Below are positions 10,004-12,178 of a DNA stretch of 12,178 nt, one piece after another. The DNA is from Phycisphaerales bacterium (GTDB lineage: Bacteria; Planctomycetota; Phycisphaerae; Phycisphaerales; UBA1924): NCBI GenBank assembly GCA_007124345.1, contig SLFH01000208.1:1-12178 (forward strand), written 5' to 3'. Numbering within the stretch: the stretch's first letter is position 1; every line of letters starts with the position of its first letter. A program made the position numbers and the translations under genes. Below the pieces are notes generated by a model. That model saw nothing but the letters and a program-made list of their open reading frames with translations. It was not told where the DNA came from and did no database searches.

Positions 10004-10033
10004 TTGACAATCCGACCCTCTCCGGCCGATGGT
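10004..10033 (+). promoter_or_regulatory. Candidate sthA promoter in the alaS-sthA divergent region
   Basis: A perfect TTGACA at 10004-10009 is followed after 18 bases by GATGGT (10028-10033), which keeps the A2 and T6 of a TATAAT box but matches only 3 of 6. If used, transcription would begin at or next to the sthA ATG at 10040, giving a leaderless mRNA. The rest of the 118-base gap (9922-10039) holds the alaS Shine-Dalgarno site. A weak minus-strand -10-like TACCAT at 9965-9970, without a recognisable -35, is the best alaS promoter candidate. Both are inspection-level guesses. Confidence 0.3.
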
Positions 10034-10039
10034 GGAGGC

Positions 10040-11455
10040 ATGCGTGAGTTCGACCTCGTCGTCATCGGCAGCGGGCCAGCGGGCCAGCGGGCCGCCATCC
10101 AGGCCTCCAAGCTCCGTAAACGGGCCTGCGTCATCGAGAAGCAGGAGGTCGTCGGCGGGGCCGCGATCAACACCGGCACCATCCCCAGCAAGGCCCTCCG
10201 CGAGGCGATCCTCACGCTGACGGGCCCGGGCCCGGCGATGCCGACCTACGCAGACTTCACCGCGGCTCGCAACGCGACCTTTGCGCAGGTGATGGACTCG
10301 TGCAACAAGGTGATCCGCAGCGAGGTCGAGCTCTCGCGCCGCCATCTGGGCTCCAACGGGGTCGAGATCATCCGGGGGCACGCCCGCTTCTCCGGCCCCG
10401 ACACGGTCGAGGTCGAGAACCAGGGCTCCCGCACCACGATCAAGGGGCGCAGCTTCCTGATCGCCGTCGGCACCACGCCGGCCCGCTCCGAGGGGATCCC
10501 CTTTGACGAAAAGACGGTCATCACCTCCGACGAGTTTCTGCACCTGGGCTTCCTGCCCCACTCGATGATCATCGTCGGCGGCGGCGTGATCGGGACCGAG
10601 TACGCCTCGATGATGACGGCGCTCGGCGTCAAGGTCACGCTGGTGGAGGGGCGCAACCGCCTGCTCGACTTCGTTGACGCCGAGATCGCCGAGGCCCTGC
10701 AGTACCACCTCCGCCAGGCGGGCATGACCCTGCGCATGGGCGAGAAGGTCGTCAAGATCGAAAAGGTCGAGGCGCCCGATACCGCCCGATCGGTCGACCG
10801 CGTGCTCGCCCAGGCGACTCTCGAGAGCGGCAAAACCCTCCGCGCCGACTGCCTGCTCTACTGCATCGGGCGTCAGGGCGCCACCGACGACCTCGGCCTC
10901 GACAAGGTCGGCCTCGAAGCCGACAGCCGCGGGCGCCTAAAGGTCAACGAGCACTTCCAGACCGAACGCGAGCACATCTACGCGGCCGGCGATGTCATCG
11001 GCTTCCCCGCCCTCGCCTCGACGAGCATGGAGCAGGGGCGCCTCGCCGCCTGCCACGCCTTCGGGCGACCCGGGCAGTCCTTCGCCGAGCTGCTGCCCTT
11101 CGGCATCTACGCGGTGCCGGAGATCTCGATGGTCGGCTGGACCGAGGAACGCCTCACCGCCGAGGGCATCCCCTACGAGGCGGGGATCGCCCAGTACAAG
11201 GAGATCGCCCGCGGCCAGCTCCTCGGCGACGACATCGGGATGCTCAAGCTCCTGATCCACCAGGAGTCACGCCACATCCTGGGCGTGCACATCATCGGCA
11301 CCGGCGCGACCGAGCTCGTCCACATCGGCCAGACCGCGATGGCCTTCAACGCCACCGTGGACTACTTCGTCAAGACCGTCTTCAACTACCCGACGCTCGC
11401 GGAGTGCTACAAAGTCGCCGCGCTGAACGGGATCAACAAGCTGATGGGCGTGTAG
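10040..11455 (+). CDS. sthA: Soluble pyridine nucleotide transhydrogenase (Si-specific)
   Basis: A FAD flavoprotein exchanging reducing equivalents between NADPH and NAD+ in the cytoplasm. The 471 residues match the family (E. coli SthA 466). They show the FAD dinucleotide fold GSGPAG (10-15) with Glu33, the NAD(P) fold GGGVIG (180-185), the second FAD motif AAGD (315-318) and the dimerisation domain ending FNYPTLAECYKVAALNG, which matches SthA rather than the HPT motif of lipoamide dehydrogenase. Both redox cysteine positions of disulfide reductases are replaced (Ala42 and Thr47 in GGAAINTGTIPSKAL), so thiol chemistry is excluded; E. coli SthA keeps the first one. The ATG at 10040 starts right at the FAD fold. 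GGAGG lies only 1 base before it, too close for a normal Shine-Dalgarno. Divergent from alaS; a stem-loop overlaps its stop. Confidence 0.96.
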   Translation: MREFDLVVIGSGPAGQRAAIQASKLRKRACVIEKQEVVGGAAINTGTIPSKALREAILTLTGPGPAMPTYADFTAARNATFAQVMDSCNKVIRSEVELSRRHLGSNGVEIIRGHARFSGPDTVEVENQGSRTTIKGRSFLIAVGTTPARSEGIPFDEKTVITSDEFLHLGFLPHSMIIVGGGVIGTEYASMMTALGVKVTLVEGRNRLLDFVDAEIAEALQYHLRQAGMTLRMGEKVVKIEKVEAPDTARSVDRVLAQATLESGKTLRADCLLYCIGRQGATDDLGLDKVGLEADSRGRLKVNEHFQTEREHIYAAGDVIGFPALASTSMEQGRLAACHAFGRPGQSFAELLPFGIYAVPEISMVGWTEERLTAEGIPYEAGIAQYKEIARGQLLGDDIGMLKLLIHQESRHILGVHIIGTGATELVHIGQTAMAFNATVDYFVKTVFNYPTLAECYKVAALNGINKLMGV

Positions 11456-11474
11456 GCCCGGCCGGGCCGGGCCT
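11454..11474 (+). terminator. Stem-loop overlapping the sthA stop codon
   Basis: AGGCCCGG (11454-11461), loop CCGGG, CCGGGCCT (11467-11474): a perfect 8-bp GC-rich hairpin whose first base is the second base of the sthA TAG stop codon. No T-run follows, so it is either a non-canonical terminator or a 3'-end structure. It also separates sthA from the downstream polymerase gene, only 70 bases away, and alternative pairings exist because the segment is itself nearly palindromic. Confidence 0.45.
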
Positions 11475-11525
11475 GGAGCGGCGGAACAGGCGATCAGGTG
11501 AGCAGAAAGCTACGCTGTTCGCCGA

Positions 11526-12178
11526 GTGGCCAAGAAAACCTCCAAGAAGACCACGCGGAAGAAGACCTCCAAGGCCAGCCGGGGCTCCGCCGCCGCACGA
11601 GCCGCCGAGGCGCCGCCCCAGCCGGGCAAGCTCTCGATCGACCTGAAGACCTTCGACCGGATCGTCGGCCAGGACCGGGCGCTGGGCGTTCTGAGCGCCG
11701 CGATGAGTTCCGGGCGGGTCCACCACGCCTGGGTCTTCCACGGGCCTCGGGGCGTCGGCAAGTTCACGACCGCCGCGGCGTTCGGCGCGATGCTCATCGA
11801 CCCCACCCTCGCCCCCGACCTCTCGGGCGAGCTCAACCCCGACCCCGACAGCCCGGTCCGGCGTCTGATCGCCCAAGGGGCGCACCCGGACTTCCATGTC
11901 GTCACCAAGGAGCTGGCCGCGTTCAGCCGCGAGGCGGATGTCAGGGCCCGCAAGCAGACCAACATCCCCGTCGAGGTGCTCCGCGAGTTCCTGATCGATC
12001 CTGCCTCGCGCACGCGGGCGATGGCGGGCGAGAGCCTCGCGGGCAAGGTGCTGATCCTCGAAGAGGCGCACCTGCTCAACCGCGAGGGGCAGAACGTCCT
12101 GCTCAAGACGCTCGAAGAGCCCGCCCCCGGGACAGTCATCATCCTCTGCACGAGCAACGAGGAGCGCCTGCTCCCGAC
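11526..12178 (+). CDS. holB: DNA polymerase III clamp-loader subunit delta'-like, 3'-truncated by window edge
   Basis: A frame open from 11502 to the window end; the first 217 residues from the GTG at 11526 are visible. After a lysine-rich N-terminal tail (1-34, starting AKKTSKKTTRKKTSK) comes an AAA+ clamp-loader module. It has FDRIVGQDRAL (43-53), HAWVFHGPRGVGKFT with the P-loop at 73-81 (11742-11768), the Walker B-like segment ILEEAHLL (Glu179-Glu180), LLKTLEEP, and sensor 1 in ILCTSN. LLKTLEEP and a P-loop ending K-F-T rather than K-T/S are typical of delta' (HolB). The four-cysteine zinc module of DnaX is not seen where it should lie, favouring HolB over DnaX. A stop at 11499-11501 bounds the start; no ATG is available and no strong Shine-Dalgarno precedes the GTG. 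It is 70 bases from sthA. Confidence 0.82.
   Translation, partial: MAKKTSKKTTRKKTSKASRGSAAARAAEAPPQPGKLSIDLKTFDRIVGQDRALGVLSAAMSSGRVHHAWVFHGPRGVGKFTTAAAFGAMLIDPTLAPDLSGELNPDPDSPVRRLIAQGAHPDFHVVTKELAAFSREADVRARKQTNIPVEVLREFLIDPASRTRAMAGESLAGKVLILEEAHLLNREGQNVLLKTLEEPAPGTVIILCTSNEERLLP

Overview
The window is a GC-rich bacterial chromosome segment made almost entirely of housekeeping genes. I see no mobile element, CRISPR array, tRNA, rRNA or phage gene. Lineage can only be inferred. The high GC, a MutL with an intact endonuclease motif, mixed use of strong and weak Shine-Dalgarno sites, secretion-like leaders on two ATP synthase F0 subunits and a eukaryote-like AlaS are all compatible with Planctomycetota (a Phycisphaerae-like lineage is my best guess). 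None of these proves it.

Layout. The plus-strand gene mutL (5' end cut off by the window) runs rightward to 1772. It converges on a long minus-strand gene cluster. Read in its own direction, that cluster is alaS (9921-7006), atpZ-like (7009-6620), atpI-like (6463-5966), atpB (5969-4977), atpE (4834-4517), atpF (4429-3827), atpH (3791-3171) and pgk (3083-1878). Two junctions are stop/start overlaps: alaS/atpZ (ATGA) and atpI/atpB (GTGA). The other gaps are short (35 to 156 bases), so most or all of the cluster could be one transcript. A 118-base divergent intergenic region separates alaS from plus-strand sthA (10040-11455). It is followed by the start of a DNA polymerase III delta'-like clamp-loader gene (11526 to the window edge).

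How the genes fit together. The cluster encodes the membrane F0 sector (a, c and one b subunit), the F1 delta stalk subunit and two small assembly or ion-handling accessories. The catalytic F1 genes (alpha, gamma, beta, epsilon) that usually follow atpH are absent, and pgk, a substrate-level ATP-forming glycolytic enzyme, stands in their place. The ATP synthase is therefore genetically split, with F1 presumably elsewhere. sthA (NADH/NADPH balancing) lies back to back with the cluster. mutL and the delta' gene are DNA maintenance genes that seem to be unrelated neighbours.

The points most worth a second look are the split F0/pgk operon, the translational coupling of a tRNA synthetase to an ATP synthase accessory gene, and the strikingly eukaryote-like AlaS sequence. 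Others are the stem-loops on both sides of atpE, the three-copy 30/31-base repeat filling the mutL-pgk convergence, and the possible leaderless start of sthA. I do not see a convincing new multi-gene system. Most of the interest lies in unusual arrangement of known genes.
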